NCBI RefSeq assembly: GCF_013522705.1
Contig: NZ_JAAMRE010000007.1
Coordinates: 143,136 to 207,135, forward strand
Direction: 5' to 3'
From: Pseudomonas lurida
GTDB lineage: Bacteria; Pseudomonadota; Gammaproteobacteria; Pseudomonadales; Pseudomonadaceae
DNA length: 64,000 nt
Both the position numbers and the translations under genes were made by a program. The notes beneath the pieces are model-generated. The model saw only the letters and a list, made by a program, of their open reading frames with translations, searched no databases and had not been told where the DNA came from. The stretch's first letter is position 1. Every line of letters starts with the position of its first letter. Shown here in pieces: positions 49,236 through 59,446 of this stretch.

Positions 49236-50084
49236 ATGTACAAAGACTATCCCGCCGCGTACCAGGTCAGCAAAGGTTCGGCGTTGCAGGTGGATACGGC
49301 GTTCTATGAGCGCATTCGTGATCAAAAGACCCGGCGCACGTTGATCGAACAGTTCGAGGTGCCGATCCGCACGGGCAGGGCGTGGAAGGTGCCGGCCGGG
49401 CATGTGTTTCGTGTGACCACGCCGGTGGGCCCGCAGGTCGGCGACTTCAATGTATGGAACGCCAACGATCCACGCGAGCGTTTATGGGCAGCGCGTACGC
49501 GTCAGTTGCAGGGAGCCCATGTCAGCACTCACGACCGTTTATGGTCGAACCTGCCCTTTCTAAGGCCCTTGGTCACCATCACCGACGACAGCCTGGCCAA
49601 CTACGGTATCGACGAGCACGGCGGCCGCCTGCACGATCTGCTCGGTACGCGCTGCGACCCCTATGTGAACCGCATGCTCACCGGCGAAGACTTCCACCAC
49701 CACTGCCACTCGAATCTGACCCGCGCGGTTTTACCCCACGGCCTGACGGAGTTCGACGTGCACGATGTGCTGAATATTTTCCAATGCACGGGCCTCAATC
49801 ATGACGACATGTACTTCATGAAAGCCTGTCCGGCGCAGAAGGGCGATTATCTGGAGTTCTTTGCCGAAATCGATCTGCTGTGTGCGCTGTCGACCTGTCC
49901 GGGTGGGGATTTGTCGCTGCCGATGTGGGGGCCGGATGCGCAGGACCCGCTGGCGGTGTGTCGGCCGTTGGGGGTTGAGGTTTACAAGCTGGAGGACGAG
50001 TTGCTGAGTGGCTGGAGCCAGCCGGAACGTGCTGCCTATAAGGGACAGCACGGTTTGCAGATCGCCAGGGCGGCTTGGGAATAA
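49236..50084 (+). CDS. DUF1989 (urea carboxylase-associated) family protein
   Basis: 282 residues, soluble. Conserved family segments include VTTPVGPQVGDFNVWNANDPRERLWAARTRQLQG, the metal-ligand-like HHHCHSNL and CALSTCPGGDLS. DUF1989 members next to urea carboxylase are zinc enzymes acting on carboxyguanidine, but those are paired short subunits; this is a single-chain relative in a different context (GntR upstream, ethanolamine permease downstream). Reaction unknown. GGAGG is well placed before MYKDY. Confidence 0.8.
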   Translation: MYKDYPAAYQVSKGSALQVDTAFYERIRDQKTRRTLIEQFEVPIRTGRAWKVPAGHVFRVTTPVGPQVGDFNVWNANDPRERLWAARTRQLQGAHVSTHDRLWSNLPFLRPLVTITDDSLANYGIDEHGGRLHDLLGTRCDPYVNRMLTGEDFHHHCHSNLTRAVLPHGLTEFDVHDVLNIFQCTGLNHDDMYFMKACPAQKGDYLEFFAEIDLLCALSTCPGGDLSLPMWGPDAQDPLAVCRPLGVEVYKLEDELLSGWSQPERAAYKGQHGLQIARAAWE

Positions 50085-50092
50085 CCCAAGGT

Positions 50093-50260
50093 TCAGCGAT
50101 CCTGCGCATCCTTGGCATCCGCCTGCGCATTTCGCTCGGCCACGCGCTTGCGTTGTTCGTCGGTCAGTTCAACCTTGTTGGCGCTGTCGCGCAGCATCAT
50201 CAGGCCACCGACGATCGACCCGATTGCCACCACTAAAATCAACCATGCATACCACGGCAT
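50093..50260 (-). CDS. DUF2897 family small membrane protein
   Basis: A 55-codon gene: MPWYAWLILVVAIGSIVGGL begins a single N-terminal membrane helix, then a charged tail with DEQRKRVAERNAQADAKDAQDR. AAGGAG lies seven bases before the ATG. The sequence matches the DUF2897 proteins of pseudomonads; function unknown. It starts tail-to-tail with the DUF1989 gene. Confidence 0.85.
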   Translation of the reverse strand: MPWYAWLILVVAIGSIVGGLMMLRDSANKVELTDEQRKRVAERNAQADAKDAQDR

Positions 50261-50371
50261 AACGCTCTCCTTGAGGCAGATTGCCGTGGGAGAGTTTTCC
50301 CACGGGAATAACTGCTTTGAGTTACAGGCTTTCTGAGTAGTTCAGTGTAGGCCTGTTCCGCCTCAGAAACC

Positions 50372-51736
50372 TTAAAGCCCTGTCAGCATCGCATCCGCTG
50401 GCGCATCGGCGCGGTCCTGGGCGGTCAGTTGGAAGTAGATGAAGCCGGCGAGCATAAAGCCCAGGAAGATCAGCCCGATCAAGGCATTGAACCAGGCCAT
50501 TGCCACCAGGCACACCACCGCCAGTACCAGCGCAATGCCCGGCACGATGGGATAACCGGGTGCGCGGAACGTGCGCTCCAGCAGCGGTTCGGTCTTACGC
50601 AGTTTGAACAGGCTGAGCATGCTCATGATGTACATCACGATGGCGCCGAATACGGCCATGGTGATCATTGCCGCGGTCAGGGTCATGCCGCCCAGGTTGA
50701 TCAGGCCGTCGCTGTAGATGGCGGCGATACCGACCACGCCGCCGGCAATGATGGCGCGGTGCGGTGTCTGAAAGCGCGACAACTTGGCGAGGAAAGGTGG
50801 CAGGTAACCGGCGCGTGCCAGGGCGAAGAACTGGCGCGAGTAGCCCAGGATGATGCCGTGGAAACTCGCCACAAGACCGAACAGGCCGATCCACACCAGC
50901 ATGTGCAACCAGCCGGAGCTGTCGCCCACGACGGTTTTCATGGCTTGTGGCAATGGGTCGTTGATGTTCGACAGGGCGCGCCAGTCGCCCACGCCGCCGG
51001 CGAAGAACATCACGCCCATGGCCAGGATCACCAGGGTCAGGATGCCGCTGATGTAGGCTTTTGGAATGGTGCGCTTGGGATCTTTCGCTTCCTCGGCGGC
51101 CATGGCCGCGCCTTCGATGGCAAGGAAGAACCAGATGGCGAAGGGGATTGCCGCGAACATGCCGGCAATCGCCGGGGCGCCAAAGGTGTCGGAGCCGGCC
51201 CAGCCGTTGAGGGCAAAGTTACTGAAGCTGAACGCCGGCGCGACCACGCCCATGAACACCAGCAGTTCGGCGACGGCGAGTACGCACACCACCAACTCGA
51301 AGGTGGCGGCGAGTTTCACGCCGAGGATGTTCAGACCCATGAAGACGATGTAGGCGCCGACGGCTGCGTGTTTCGGGTCCAGGGCCGGGAACTGCACGTT
51401 CAGGTAGGCGCCGATGGCCAGGGCGATGGCGGGTGGCGCGAAGACGAATTCGATCAAGGTGGCCAACCCGGCGATCAGGCCGCCTTTCTCACCGAAGGCT
51501 CGACGGCTGTAGGCAAACGGCCCGCCGGCATGGGGAATCGCGGTGGTCAGCTCGGTGAAGCTGAAGATGAAGCAGGTGTACATCGCGGCCACCATCAATG
51601 AGGTCACCAGGAACCCCAGGGTTCCGGCTACACCCCAGCCGTAGCTCCAGCCGAAGTACTCCCCGGAGATCACCAGCCCGACGGCGATGCCCCAGAGATG
51701 CAAGGTGCCCAAGGTGGGTTTGAGTTGTGTGTTCAT
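50372..51736 (-). CDS. eat: Ethanolamine permease (APC superfamily)
   Basis: 454-residue amino acid/polyamine/organocation transporter with 12 predicted helices. GIAVGLVISGEYFGWSYGWGVAGTLGFL, the TM3 stretch FTELTTAIPHAGGPFAYSRRAFG and EEAKDPKRTIPKAY match the Eat ethanolamine permease family. Start at 51736 with AGGAG; the long upstream extension is REP DNA. The ethanolamine ammonia-lyase genes are not in the window. Other small amines are possible substrates. Confidence 0.88.
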   Translation of the reverse strand: MNTQLKPTLGTLHLWGIAVGLVISGEYFGWSYGWGVAGTLGFLVTSLMVAAMYTCFIFSFTELTTAIPHAGGPFAYSRRAFGEKGGLIAGLATLIEFVFAPPAIALAIGAYLNVQFPALDPKHAAVGAYIVFMGLNILGVKLAATFELVVCVLAVAELLVFMGVVAPAFSFSNFALNGWAGSDTFGAPAIAGMFAAIPFAIWFFLAIEGAAMAAEEAKDPKRTIPKAYISGILTLVILAMGVMFFAGGVGDWRALSNINDPLPQAMKTVVGDSSGWLHMLVWIGLFGLVASFHGIILGYSRQFFALARAGYLPPFLAKLSRFQTPHRAIIAGGVVGIAAIYSDGLINLGGMTLTAAMITMAVFGAIVMYIMSMLSLFKLRKTEPLLERTFRAPGYPIVPGIALVLAVVCLVAMAWFNALIGLIFLGFMLAGFIYFQLTAQDRADAPADAMLTGL

Positions 51737-51899
51737 CGTGTGGCGCTCCTTGAACGGGTTGGAATGGTTCAAGGTGTTGCAGCGGCCATGCCATGCTGCG
51801 CAACCGTGTCGTAAAGCGGCGCAACTGTCGTGTGGGGGATGGTTTGGCGTTTGAAGTTTTGTGGTGTTGCACCAGTCAGGTGCGGCGGTGGCCGGGCCG

Positions 51900-51986
51900 G
51901 CGCTATCGGGGGCAAGCCCCCTCCCACAGGTTGACCTAGGATGTACCCGGGCAAATGTGGGAGGGGGCTTGAACCCCGATAGCGTC
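51900..51986. repeat. REPIN upstream of eat/kdp
   Basis: GCTATCGGGGGCAAGCCCCC (51902-51921) and, 50 bases on, an inverted copy GGGGGCTTGAACCCCGATAGC carrying a GAA for GCC change. Placed in the 391-base gap between divergent eat and kdpF; no gene lies in the gap. Confidence 0.85.
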
Positions 51987-52019
51987 CACCCCAGCACCAG
52001 CACCCGCATAAACCCACTC

Positions 52020-52036
52020 TTTACGCCGTCTTTACG
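52020..52036 (+). promoter_or_regulatory. KdpE-box-like direct repeat upstream of kdpF
   Basis: TTTACG-N5-TTTACG, the same layout as the E. coli KdpE site (TTTATA-N5-TTTACA). A TTTACA (52064-52069) that could serve as -35 lies 27 bases downstream. About 90 bases before the kdpF ATG. Confidence 0.5.
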
Positions 52037-52127
52037 CCCCGCCCACGCCCTCGCTCTCGTTCCTTTACACCATTCCTGCCGACAATTGCCCCACACGCGG
52101 CACTCGCCGCTAAACGGAGAGACTTCC

Positions 52128-52217
52128 ATGAGCGTTCTGGACGGGGTGTCACTGCTATTGGCCGTGGCGCTGTTCATTTATCTGCTGGTTGCGCTGTTAC
52201 GCGCGGATCGGAACTAG
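52128..52217 (+). CDS. kdpF: K+-transporting ATPase subunit F
   Basis: 29-residue single-helix peptide MSVLDGVSLLLAVALFIYLL...RADRN, below usual gene-size cutoffs. It stabilises the KdpFABC complex as a lipid-like subunit. GGAGAG precedes the ATG, and kdpA follows nine bases after the stop. Confidence 0.92.
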   Translation: MSVLDGVSLLLAVALFIYLLVALLRADRN

Positions 52218-52226
52218 GAGCAGGCT

Positions 52227-53921
52227 ATGCACAGTTATGACTATTGGCTGATCATCGCCTTCTTCGCCGTGGTGCTGGTGCCGGCGCCGTTTCTGGGGCG
52301 GTTCTACTACAAGGTAATGGAAGGCCAGCGCACCTGGCTGAGCCCCGTGCTGGGGCCTGTCGAAAAAGCCTGTTATCGCCTGTCGGGCGTGGACGCGCAG
52401 CAGGAGCAAAGCTGGCAGAAATACATGCTGGCCCTGCTGGCGTTCAACCTTGCGGGTTTTTTGCTGTTGTTCGCGATCCTGTTGTTCCAAGGTGCTCTCC
52501 CACTGAATCCGCAGAATTTGCCGGGCCAGGAATGGACGCTGGCGTTCAATACGGCGGTCAGTTTCATGACCAATACCAACTGGCAGTCCTACAGCGGTGA
52601 GGCGTCCCTGAGCTACCTCAGTCAGATGGCCGGCTTGACCGTGCAGAACTTCGTCAGCGCAGCCACCGGCCTTGCCGTGCTGGTCGCGCTTTGCCGTGGG
52701 ATCGGCCGCAAATCCGCGCGCACCCTGGGTAACTTCTGGGTCGATATGACTCGCGCCACCCTGTATGGCCTGTTGCCGCTGTGCCTGGTGCTGGCGCTGT
52801 TCCTGGTGTGGCAGGGCGTACCGCAGACCTTCGCCCATTACGTTAATGCCGTAACGATGCAGGGCGTGGATCAAGTGATCCCCCTGGGCCCGGCGGCCAG
52901 CCAGATTGCCATCAAGCAACTGGGCACCAACGGCGGTGGTTTCTTCGGCGTCAACTCGGCCCATCCGTTTGAAGACCCGACTGCCTGGGCCAACCTGTTC
53001 GAAGTGGCGTCGATCATCCTGATTCCGGTGGCGTTGGTATTCACTTTTGGTCACTACGTCAAAGACCTGCGTCAGAGCCGCGCGATCCTCGGCTGCATGC
53101 TGGCGCTGTTCCTGATCGGTGGCGCGACCTCGCTGTGGTCCGAGTACCAGCCCAACCCGACCCTGAACAACCCGGCGGTGGAGCAAACCGCACCGCTGGA
53201 AGGCAAGGAAGCGCGCTTCGGCACCACCGGCACCGTGCTTTGGTCGGTGACCACCACCGCCGCGTCCAACGGCTCGGTCAACGGCATGCAGGACAGCCTC
53301 AGCCCCCTCAGCGGCATGGTGGCGCTGGTCAATATGATGGTCGGCGAGGTGATCTTCGGCGGCGTCGGTGCCGGCATGTACGGCATGTTGCTCAACGTGT
53401 TGATTGCGGTGTTCCTCGCCGGCCTGATGATCGGCCGCACCCCGGAATACCTGGGCAAAAAACTGCAGGCCAAAGAAGTACAACTGCTGGTGGTGACCTT
53501 GCTGGTGATGCCGGTGGGCGTGCTGGTACTGGGTGCCATCGCCGCCAGCCTGCCGGGCCCGGCCTCCGCCATCAGCAACCCCGGACCCCACGGCTTCAGC
53601 CAGTTGCTCTATGCCTACACCTCCGCCAGCGCCAACAACGGTTCGGCATTCGGCGGCCTGAGTGCCAACACGCCGTTCCACAACCTGATGCTGGGCCTGG
53701 GCATGTTGATCGGCCGCTTCGGTTACATCCTCCCGGTACTGGCCCTGGCCGGCAGCCTGGCGATGAAGAAGAGCGCACCGATTGGCCAGAACAGCTTCCC
53801 GACCCACGGCCCGCTGTTTGTGACCCTGTTGACCGTGACCATTCTGCTGGTGGGCGGCCTGACTTTCCTGCCGACACTGGCGTTAGGGCCTATTGCTGAA
53901 CACTTGAGCATGGGCTTCTAG
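52227..53921 (+). CDS. kdpA: K+-transporting ATPase subunit A
   Basis: 564-residue channel-like subunit of the high-affinity K+ pump. Selectivity-filter loops are seen in AVSFMTNTNWQSY, KQLGTNGGGFFGVNSAHPFEDP, and SANNGSAFGGLSANTPFHN, corresponding to the pseudo-fourfold pore repeats. About ten membrane helices. Confidence 0.97.
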   Translation: MHSYDYWLIIAFFAVVLVPAPFLGRFYYKVMEGQRTWLSPVLGPVEKACYRLSGVDAQQEQSWQKYMLALLAFNLAGFLLLFAILLFQGALPLNPQNLPGQEWTLAFNTAVSFMTNTNWQSYSGEASLSYLSQMAGLTVQNFVSAATGLAVLVALCRGIGRKSARTLGNFWVDMTRATLYGLLPLCLVLALFLVWQGVPQTFAHYVNAVTMQGVDQVIPLGPAASQIAIKQLGTNGGGFFGVNSAHPFEDPTAWANLFEVASIILIPVALVFTFGHYVKDLRQSRAILGCMLALFLIGGATSLWSEYQPNPTLNNPAVEQTAPLEGKEARFGTTGTVLWSVTTTAASNGSVNGMQDSLSPLSGMVALVNMMVGEVIFGGVGAGMYGMLLNVLIAVFLAGLMIGRTPEYLGKKLQAKEVQLLVVTLLVMPVGVLVLGAIAASLPGPASAISNPGPHGFSQLLYAYTSASANNGSAFGGLSANTPFHNLMLGLGMLIGRFGYILPVLALAGSLAMKKSAPIGQNSFPTHGPLFVTLLTVTILLVGGLTFLPTLALGPIAEHLSMGF

Positions 53922-53936
53922 AAAAGGGATATGAAA

Positions 53937-55994
53937 ATGAATATGCCTGTAAAAAATGCCGCCCCGGTCAAACCCCAGGAGCCGGCCAAGACCGCCATCT
54001 CCGCGCTGTGGCGCCCGGCACTGGTGCAGTCCTTCGTCAAGCTGGATCCGCGTCAACTGCAACGCTCGCCGGTCATGCTGGTGGTGGAACTCACGGCGAT
54101 CCTCACCACGGTACTGTGCTTCGTGCCGGACACGGCGGTGCCCACGTTCGTCGCCGTGCAAATCGCCGTGTGGCTATGGTTCACCGTGCTGTTCGCCAAC
54201 TTCGCCGAAGCCTTGGCCGAAGGGCGTGGCAAGGCCCGCGCCGACAGCCTCAAGGCCGGCAGTGAAGGGCTCAGCGCGCGGCGCAAGGAAGCCGATGGCA
54301 GCTTCAAGGTCGTGCCGGCCACCAGCTTGCGTAAAGGCGATGTGGTGCGCGTTGCCGCCGGGGAGATGATCCCCGGTGACGGTGAGGTTATCGAAGGCAT
54401 CGCGGCGGTCAATGAGGCGGCGATCACCGGCGAATCCGCGCCGGTAATCCGTGAGTCCGGCGGCGACCGTTCGGCTGTGACCGGCAACACGCGGCTGGTT
54501 TCCGACTGGCTGCTGGTGCGGATCACCGCCAACCCCGGCGAGTCCACACTGGACCGCATGATCGCGCTGGTGGAAGGCGCCAAACGCCAGAAAACTCCCA
54601 ACGAAGTCGCGCTGGACATTCTGCTGATCGGCCTGACCCTGATCTTCCTGCTGGTGGTGGTGACGCTGCAGCCGTTCGCCCACTTCGCCAATGGCAGCTT
54701 GCCTCTGGTGTTCCTGGTCGCACTGCTGGTGACGCTGATTCCTACGACCATTGGCGGTTTGTTGTCGGCCATCGGCATCGCCGGCATGGACCGTCTGGTG
54801 CGTCTGAACGTGATCGCCAAGTCCGGCCGCGCCGTGGAAGCGGCGGGGGACGTGCATGTGCTGCTGCTGGACAAGACCGGCACCATCACGTTCGGTAACC
54901 GTCGTTGCGCGGCAGTGCTGGCGGCGCCTGGCATAAGCGGCCGCGAGCTGGCCGAGGGCGCGCTGCTGGCGTCCCTGGCGGATGACACCGCGGAAGGCAA
55001 ATCCATCGTCGAATACCTGCGCGCCCTGCACCCACAGGCTGAACCGACCCCGGATGAACTGACCGGCGTGCCGTTCAGCGCCGAAACCCGCTTGTCCGGT
55101 GTCGACTACCAAGGCCGCGTGTTCCGCAAAGGCGCGGTGGATTCGCTGCTGGCGTTTATCGGCCTGCAACGCGGCGACCTGCAACCGGCCATGTCGCGGG
55201 AGATCGACAAGATCGCCCAGAGCGGCGGCACGCCTTTGCTGGTGTGTGCCGATGGCAAATTGCTCGGCGCGATTCACCTCAAGGACGTGGTCAAACCGGG
55301 TATCCGTGAACGTTTCGCCGAGCTGCGCAAGCTGGGGATTCGCACCGTGATGGTCACCGGCGACAACCCGCTGACCGCCGCCGCGATTGCCGCCGAAGCC
55401 GGCGTGGATGACGTCCTCGCCGAAGCCACTCCGGAGAAAAAACTCGCGCGCATTCGCCATGAGCAGAATGACGGTCGCCTGGTTGCGATGTGCGGCGACG
55501 GCGCCAACGACGCCCCGGCGCTGGCTCAGGCGGATGTCGGCATGGCCATGAACGACGGCACCCAGGCCGCCCGCGAGGCCGCCAACATGGTCGACCTCGA
55601 CAGCGACCCCACCAAGTTGCTGGACGTGGTGCAGATCGGCAAAGAACTGCTGGTGACCCGCGGCGCGCTGACCACGTTTTCCATCGCCAACGACGTGGCC
55701 AAATATTTTGCGATCCTGCCGGCGTTGTTTGCCTCGATCTACCCGCAACTGGGCGTGCTCAACGTGATGCACCTGCAGAGCCCGCAGAGCGCGATCCTCT
55801 CGGCGATTGTGTTCAATGCGCTGATTATCGTGGTGCTGATCCCGCTGGCACTGCGCGGTGTACGGGTGCAGGCGGCGAGTGCGGCGGCCTTGCTGCGCCG
55901 CAATCTGTTGATCTACGGGCTGGGCGGGATTCTGGTGCCGTTCGTGGGCATCAAGGCCATCGACATGCTGCTGACCGCCTTGCACCTGGTGTAA
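53937..55994 (+). CDS. kdpB: K+-transporting P-type ATPase subunit B
   Basis: About 685-residue catalytic subunit. Phosphorylated Asp312 in [18 protein letters not shown] in the actuator domain ([17 protein letters not shown]), and [16 protein letters not shown] in the hinge are all intact. The ATG at 53937 has AAGGG eight bases upstream; another ATG two codons earlier is too close to it. Confidence 0.97.
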   Translation: MNMPVKNAAPVKPQEPAKTAISALWRPALVQSFVKLDPRQLQRSPVMLVVELTAILTTVLCFVPDTAVPTFVAVQIAVWLWFTVLFANFAEALAEGRGKARADSLKAGSEGLSARRKEADGSFKVVPATSLRKGDVVRVAAGEMIPGDGEVIEGIAAVNEAAITGESAPVIRESGGDRSAVTGNTRLVSDWLLVRITANPGESTLDRMIALVEGAKRQKTPNEVALDILLIGLTLIFLLVVVTLQPFAHFANGSLPLVFLVALLVTLIPTTIGGLLSAIGIAGMDRLVRLNVIAKSGRAVEAAGDVHVLLLDKTGTITFGNRRCAAVLAAPGISGRELAEGALLASLADDTAEGKSIVEYLRALHPQAEPTPDELTGVPFSAETRLSGVDYQGRVFRKGAVDSLLAFIGLQRGDLQPAMSREIDKIAQSGGTPLLVCADGKLLGAIHLKDVVKPGIRERFAELRKLGIRTVMVTGDNPLTAAAIAAEAGVDDVLAEATPEKKLARIRHEQNDGRLVAMCGDGANDAPALAQADVGMAMNDGTQAAREAANMVDLDSDPTKLLDVVQIGKELLVTRGALTTFSIANDVAKYFAILPALFASIYPQLGVLNVMHLQSPQSAILSAIVFNALIIVVLIPLALRGVRVQAASAAALLRRNLLIYGLGGILVPFVGIKAIDMLLTALHLV

Positions 55995-56086
55995 CTCCAA
56001 GCCTGTTTGCGTGGTGAGGGCGCTTGCTCGGGCAGCGGCCCCGGCTCTCTCACCACCGGGTTTCTCAACTGATTGAGGATATGAAC

Positions 56087-56632
56087 ATGACCCCTATCAT
56101 TCGCCCAGCCATCAGCCTGTTGGTTCTGATGACTCTGATCACCGGCATCGCTTACCCGTTGGTGGTCACCGGCGTGGCCCAGCTGGCATTCCCCGACCAG
56201 GCCAACGGCAGCCTGGTGCGCGACGCCAGCGGCAAAGTGCGCGGTTCCAGCCTGATCGCCCAGGAATTTACCGGTGACAGCTGGTTCCACCCGCGTCCGT
56301 CCGCCGGCGCTTTTGCCACGGTGTCGAGCAGCGCCAGCAACCTCGGGCCGAGCAACCCGGCGTTGGCTGCGCGCGTCTTCGACGATGCCACTAAACAGTT
56401 GGTGCCCAGCCAGGGGCCGGTGCCATTGGCCTCGCTGACGACCTCTGGCAGCGGACTTGATCCACACTTGCCACCGCAGGCGATTACCTATCAACTGGCG
56501 CGCGTGGCGGCGGCGCGGAACGTGCCCGTGGCCACGTTGCAGCGGTTGCTGGATGAACACATCGAAAGCCCGCTGGTGGGCCCGCCGGTGGTGAATGTGT
56601 TGGCATTGAACATGGCCCTGGAAAAATTGTAA
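56087..56632 (+). CDS. kdpC: K+-transporting ATPase subunit C
   Basis: 181 residues with one N-terminal membrane helix ([28 protein letters not shown]) and a periplasmic domain with the KdpC signatures [17 protein letters not shown] and [10 protein letters not shown]. The ATG at 56087 sits eight bases after GAGG. The 92-base gap after kdpB has no gene. Confidence 0.96.
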   Translation: MTPIIRPAISLLVLMTLITGIAYPLVVTGVAQLAFPDQANGSLVRDASGKVRGSSLIAQEFTGDSWFHPRPSAGAFATVSSSASNLGPSNPALAARVFDDATKQLVPSQGPVPLASLTTSGSGLDPHLPPQAITYQLARVAAARNVPVATLQRLLDEHIESPLVGPPVVNVLALNMALEKL

Positions 56633-56640
56633 GCAGTGAA

Positions 56641-56718
56641 ACCGCCTTCGCGGGCAAGCCCGCTTCCACAGGAGTATGCATTCCAAATGTGGGAGCGGGC
56701 TTGCCCGTGAAGGCGGCC
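56641..56718. repeat. Inverted repeat between kdpC and kdpD
   Basis: ACCGCCTTCGCGGGCAAGCC with CGCTTCCACA on the left is matched by TGTGGGAGCGGGCTTGCCCG and TGAAGGCGG on the right: a REPIN of a third REP class (GAGCGGGCTTGCCCG core). It may attenuate read-through from kdpFABC into kdpDE. Confidence 0.85.
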
Positions 56719-56757
56719 TGAAGCGCAACCAATAAATACCGTAAGGAACCAACGAGC

Positions 56758-59409
56758 ATGAGCGACTCCGGCCGCGCCGACGCCCTGTTAGCCGATCTGC
56801 CCCGGGACGGCCGTGGCCGGCTCAAAGTCTTTCTTGGGGCCGCGCCGGGTGTGGGCAAGACCTACGCAATGCTCCAGGCCGCCCATACCCAGCTGCGCCA
56901 GGGTGTGAAATTGATCGCCGGTGTGGTCGAAACCCACGGCCGCGCCGAAACCGAAGCCTTGCTCGGTGGCCTGCCGCAGCAACCCTTGGTGCGCCGCGAG
57001 TACCGTGGTGTGACACTTGAAGAAATGGACCTCGACGGCCTGCTCGCGGCCAGGCCCAAGCTGGTGCTGGTGGACGAGCTGGCCCACAGCAACGCCCCCG
57101 GCAGCCGCCATGAAAAACGCTGGCAGGACATCCAGGAACTGCTGGCCGCCGGTATCGACGTGTTCACCACGGTTAACGTCCAGCACCTGGAAAGCCTCAA
57201 CGACCAGGTGCGCGGCATCACCGGCGTGCAGGTGCGTGAAACCCTGCCGGACTGGGTGTTGCAGGAGGCCGACGAACTGCTGCTGATCGACCTGCCATCC
57301 CGCGAACTGCTCGAGCGCCTGCGCGACGGCAAGGTCTACGTGCCGGAGCAGGCGCGCGCGGCCATCGATGCGTTCTTCACCCAGACCAATCTGATGGCGC
57401 TGCGCGAGTTGGCGATGCAGACCGCCGCGGCCCACGTCGACGACGACCTGGCCCAGGGCTACCGCCAACTCGGCCAGGCCGCGCCAGCGGTGCGCGGGCG
57501 TTTGCTGGTGGGCGTGGATGGCGATGCCCAGGCCGAACGCCTGGTGCGCCACGCCAGCCGCGTGGCGCAGCGTCGGCATCTGCCGTGGAGCCTGGTGCAC
57601 ATCGACAACGGTCGCGCACGGGACGAACAATCGCGCCTGCGCCTGCAAAACGCCCAGCAATTGGCCGAGCGGCTGGGCGGGGAGGTGGTGCTGTTGCGCG
57701 CCGGCGAGGTGGCCAAGACCTTGATCCAGCACGCCGCCGAGCGTCGCGCCAGCCTGCTGCTGGTGGGGCAGTCGCGCAAGCGTTGGCATCGCCAGGTGTT
57801 CGGGGGCGGCCTGGCCGCACGGCTGCTGCGCAATGCCCGGGGCCTGGAAATCAACGTGCTCGACAGCGACGATACCCCGGCTGCGCCGCGTCTACCGGAA
57901 GTGCGCGGCCTGGTGTGGTTCGATTACGCCCTGGCGGTGGTCGCCACCCTGGTGGCCGCTGGCGTGGCGTGGGCGGTGTCCAGTGTGTTGCCGCTGCCGA
58001 ATATTTCGCTGGTGTTCCTCGCGGCGGTGTTGCTGGTGGCGGTACGCAGCAGCCTGGGACCGTCCCTGGTGTGCGCGGCGTTGTCGTTCCTGACCTATGA
58101 CTTTCTGTTTATTCCGCCGAACTTCTCATTTGCCATCCAGCGTGAAGAAGACGTGCTGACCCTGTTGTTCTTCCTGCTCATGGCGGCGCTCACCGGCAAC
58201 CTCGCCGCGCGCCAGCGCCGGCAACTGCAAGCCTTGCGCGATACCCAGGAAGAGACCAGCGAACTGCTCGACCTGTCACGCAAACTCACCGCCGCCACCG
58301 ACCGCCAGGCGGTAATCAGCGCGGCCGCGCATCACTTGGAGGGCTGGAGCGATCTGGACTTGTGCCTGGTCAATCGCGACGGTCAGGGCGGCTGGACGGT
58401 GGAGAACGGCGGCCCGCTGACGTTCACCGAAGCTGAACGCGCCGCCGCCGACTGGGCCTGGCAACACGACCAGCCGGCGGGCATGGGCACCGGCACCTTG
58501 CCGTTCGGGCGTTGGTGGTGGTGGCCGCTGTCGGGGGAGGAGGGGCCGCTGGGTTTGCTGGGCGTCAGCGCTAAACCCGGCCTTGAGTTGAGCGGCCAAC
58601 GCCGTCGCCTGCTCACGGCCTTGAGTCAACCCCTGGCCCAGGCGTTGGCCCGCGCCCAATTGGCGCAGGAGCTGGAGTCCGCACGACTGCACGGGGAAAC
58701 CGAACAACTGCGCAGCGCCTTGCTCGCCTCGGTGTCCCACGATTTGCGCACGCCGTTGACGTCCATGCGCGGCAGCATCGACAGCCTGTTGGCGCTGGGC
58801 GAGGCCATCCCTCTGGAAGATCGTCGCGAACTGCTTGAGGGCACCCGCGATGAGGCCGAGCGCCTCGACCGCTATATCCAGAACCTGCTGGATATGACGC
58901 GCCTGGGCCACGGCGCGCTCAAGCTGGCGCGTGATTGGGTGTCGCCGGGCGATATCGTCGGCAGCGCCCTGGGCCGTCTGCGCGCGGTGCTGGCGCCGTT
59001 GCAGGTGAGCACCGATGTGCCGCCGGAGTTGCCGCTGCTGTATGTGCACGCGGCGTTGATCGAACAGGCGCTGGTCAATGTGCTGGAAAACGCTGCGCGC
59101 TTTTCACCGCCCCACGGGCGCCTGCAATTGAAGGCCGGGGTCTTGGACAACCAGCTGTTTTTCGCCGTGGCTGACGAAGGGCCGGGGATTCCCGAGGAGG
59201 AGCGCACGAAGATTTTCGATATGTTCTACACCGCTGCGCGCGGTGATCGCGGCGGGCAGGGCACTGGCCTGGGCCTGGCGATCTGCCAGGGGATGGTTGG
59301 CGCGCACGGTGGGCATATTCGCGTTGGCGACGGCATCGACGGGCGCGGCACCTGCATCAGTCTGTACCTGCCGCTGCCCACCCAGCCTGGCCTGGAGCGT
59401 GAGCCGTGA
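56758..59409 (+). CDS. kdpD: Osmosensitive K+ channel sensor kinase KdpD
   Basis: 883-residue sensor kinase. N-terminal KdpD domain with Walker A GAAPGVGKTYAML, a universal-stress-like domain (RLLVGVDGDAQAERLVRHASRVA), four membrane helices (about 385-480), GAF-like region, then the kinase core: H-box SVSHDLRTPLTS (His661), N-box LVNVLENAARFSP, G-boxes DEGPGIP and GQGTGLGLAI. Senses low K+/turgor and phosphorylates KdpE. GTAAGGA ahead of the ATG. Confidence 0.97.
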   Translation: MSDSGRADALLADLPRDGRGRLKVFLGAAPGVGKTYAMLQAAHTQLRQGVKLIAGVVETHGRAETEALLGGLPQQPLVRREYRGVTLEEMDLDGLLAARPKLVLVDELAHSNAPGSRHEKRWQDIQELLAAGIDVFTTVNVQHLESLNDQVRGITGVQVRETLPDWVLQEADELLLIDLPSRELLERLRDGKVYVPEQARAAIDAFFTQTNLMALRELAMQTAAAHVDDDLAQGYRQLGQAAPAVRGRLLVGVDGDAQAERLVRHASRVAQRRHLPWSLVHIDNGRARDEQSRLRLQNAQQLAERLGGEVVLLRAGEVAKTLIQHAAERRASLLLVGQSRKRWHRQVFGGGLAARLLRNARGLEINVLDSDDTPAAPRLPEVRGLVWFDYALAVVATLVAAGVAWAVSSVLPLPNISLVFLAAVLLVAVRSSLGPSLVCAALSFLTYDFLFIPPNFSFAIQREEDVLTLLFFLLMAALTGNLAARQRRQLQALRDTQEETSELLDLSRKLTAATDRQAVISAAAHHLEGWSDLDLCLVNRDGQGGWTVENGGPLTFTEAERAAADWAWQHDQPAGMGTGTLPFGRWWWWPLSGEEGPLGLLGVSAKPGLELSGQRRRLLTALSQPLAQALARAQLAQELESARLHGETEQLRSALLASVSHDLRTPLTSMRGSIDSLLALGEAIPLEDRRELLEGTRDEAERLDRYIQNLLDMTRLGHGALKLARDWVSPGDIVGSALGRLRAVLAPLQVSTDVPPELPLLYVHAALIEQALVNVLENAARFSPPHGRLQLKAGVLDNQLFFAVADEGPGIPEEERTKIFDMFYTAARGDRGGQGTGLGLAICQGMVGAHGGHIRVGDGIDGRGTCISLYLPLPTQPGLEREP

Positions 59410-59446
59410 GCTACCCTGTTTTCTCCCCGGATTTTGATGGAACACC

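Noticed and set aside
49236..50084. Assigning the DUF1989 protein as carboxyguanidine deiminase.
   Set aside because: Those enzymes are two-subunit and linked to urea carboxylase and guanidine genes, none of which are here.
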